Positions 8,297 to 8,464 of a stretch of DNA of 8,464 nt are shown here, in pieces. This stretch comes from an uncultured Eubacteriales bacterium. GTDB taxonomy: Bacteria > Bacillota > Clostridia > Oscillospirales > Oscillospiraceae. Every line of letters starts with the position of its first letter. The stretch's first letter is position 1. The position numbers were made by a program, and so were the translations under genes. The stretch covers positions 1 to 8,464 of the forward strand of contig URDJ01000067.1 of the NCBI GenBank assembly GCA_900546615.1, read 5' to 3'. Below the pieces are notes generated by a model. The model searched no databases. It was not told the origin of the DNA and saw nothing but the letters and a program-made list of their open reading frames with translations.

Positions 8297-8322
8297 GGCG
8301 CACCGAGGTCGGTGCGCCCTAC
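8297..8322 (-). repeat. Palindromic element, type C
   Basis: GGCGCACCGA pairs perfectly with TCGGTGCGCC around a two-base gap, followed by CTAC. On the minus strand it begins GTAGGGCGCACC, sharing the GTAGGG end with types A and B but carrying a different stem. Confidence 0.85.
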
Positions 8323-8349
8323 GATGGGCGCGCGCAAGCCCGTGACGCC

Positions 8350-8375
8350 GGGCGGGGGTGGAACCCCGCCCCTAC
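8350..8375 (-). repeat. Palindromic element, type B, inverted copy
   Basis: On the minus strand it begins GTAGGGGCGGGGTTCCACC and ends in GCCC. It equals 8118-8144 apart from one C fewer in the run. Confidence 0.88.
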
Positions 8376-8464
8376 AGAGGAGCGTTCCGGACACCACCCA
8401 CGCCAACAAAGAGACTGCGGAGGAGATGTGGACCTTTGCCGCATCGACGACGTCAGTCGATAAT

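Larger units (their letters stand above)
7914..8464. other. Gene-free tail of the window, filled with short palindromic repeats
   Basis: About 550 bases hold no credible gene. The open frames here (for example 7936-8121, 8176-8463 and minus 7831-8205) read through palindromic repeats. Their translations are rich in Arg, Pro and Gly, look like no family, and lack convincing ribosome binding sites. What is present is the typA hairpin, a 17-bp inverted repeat, and six short palindromic elements that share a GTAGGG(G) end, separated by 27 to 84 bases of GC-rich spacer. The last 80 bases hold no repeat I can recognise and may lead into the next gene. Confidence 0.7.

Noticed and set aside
7961..8375. 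CRISPR array
   Set aside because: The repeats are palindromes of different types in both directions, with spacers of uneven length (27 to 84 bases), and no cas gene is present.
8426..8464. Possible start of a plus-strand gene: ATG at 8426 after GGAGGAG, open to the window edge
   Set aside because: Only 13 codons are visible, and the ribosome binding site is just 2 bases from the ATG. The GTG at 8428 in another frame closes at once. There is too little to call.
8252..8464. Minus-strand frame open from the right edge into the repeats
   Set aside because: It could be the tail of a gene beyond the window, but its translation inside the window is mostly repeat sequence with no recognisable motif.

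Overview
The window is high-GC DNA that most likely comes from a clostridial Firmicute, probably a gut Oscillospirales-type bacterium. This is an inference. It rests on the UPF0291 (YnzC), UPF0237 and UPF0210 families, a clostridial-looking TypA, AGGAGG-type ribosome binding sites, use of TTG starts, and intergenic palindromes with GTAGGGG ends.

Layout. (1) At 1-2054 on the plus strand, the 3' part of a large FMN-binding protein gene is followed 21 bases later by a small multi-helix membrane protein. The flavoprotein has one ordinary FMN_bind domain and then two copies of a 215-residue unit, about 89% identical to each other. Each unit ends in a sequence resembling the covalent-flavin motif. 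The pair looks like an exported flavin electron-transfer protein with a membrane neighbour. (2) A strong hairpin at 2077-2108 separates this pair from a convergent operon. (3) At 5961-2113 on the minus strand lies a compact five-gene operon: MATE transporter, YfbR-type 5'-deoxynucleotidase, UPF0237 ACT-domain protein, UPF0210 (DUF711/PFL family) protein, and UPF0291 (YnzC). Junctions are -8, -4, +12 and +9 bases, so the genes are almost certainly co-transcribed and partly translationally coupled. (4) A 128-base divergent intergenic region carries back-to-back promoter candidates for the MATE operon and for typA. (5) typA (bipA) occupies 6090-7913 on the plus strand and is complete. (6) From 7914 to the end of the window there is no convincing gene. 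After a hairpin, the region is a dense cluster of short palindromic repeats in both orientations, several being near-identical inverted copies of each other.

The most interesting items are the tandem flavoprotein-like units, in which the motif reads SSAT instead of SGAT, and the clustered palindromic repeats after typA. The operon also places two uncharacterised families (UPF0210, UPF0291) and an ACT regulator directly behind a nucleotidase and an exporter. I see no CRISPR array, IS element, tRNA or rRNA gene.
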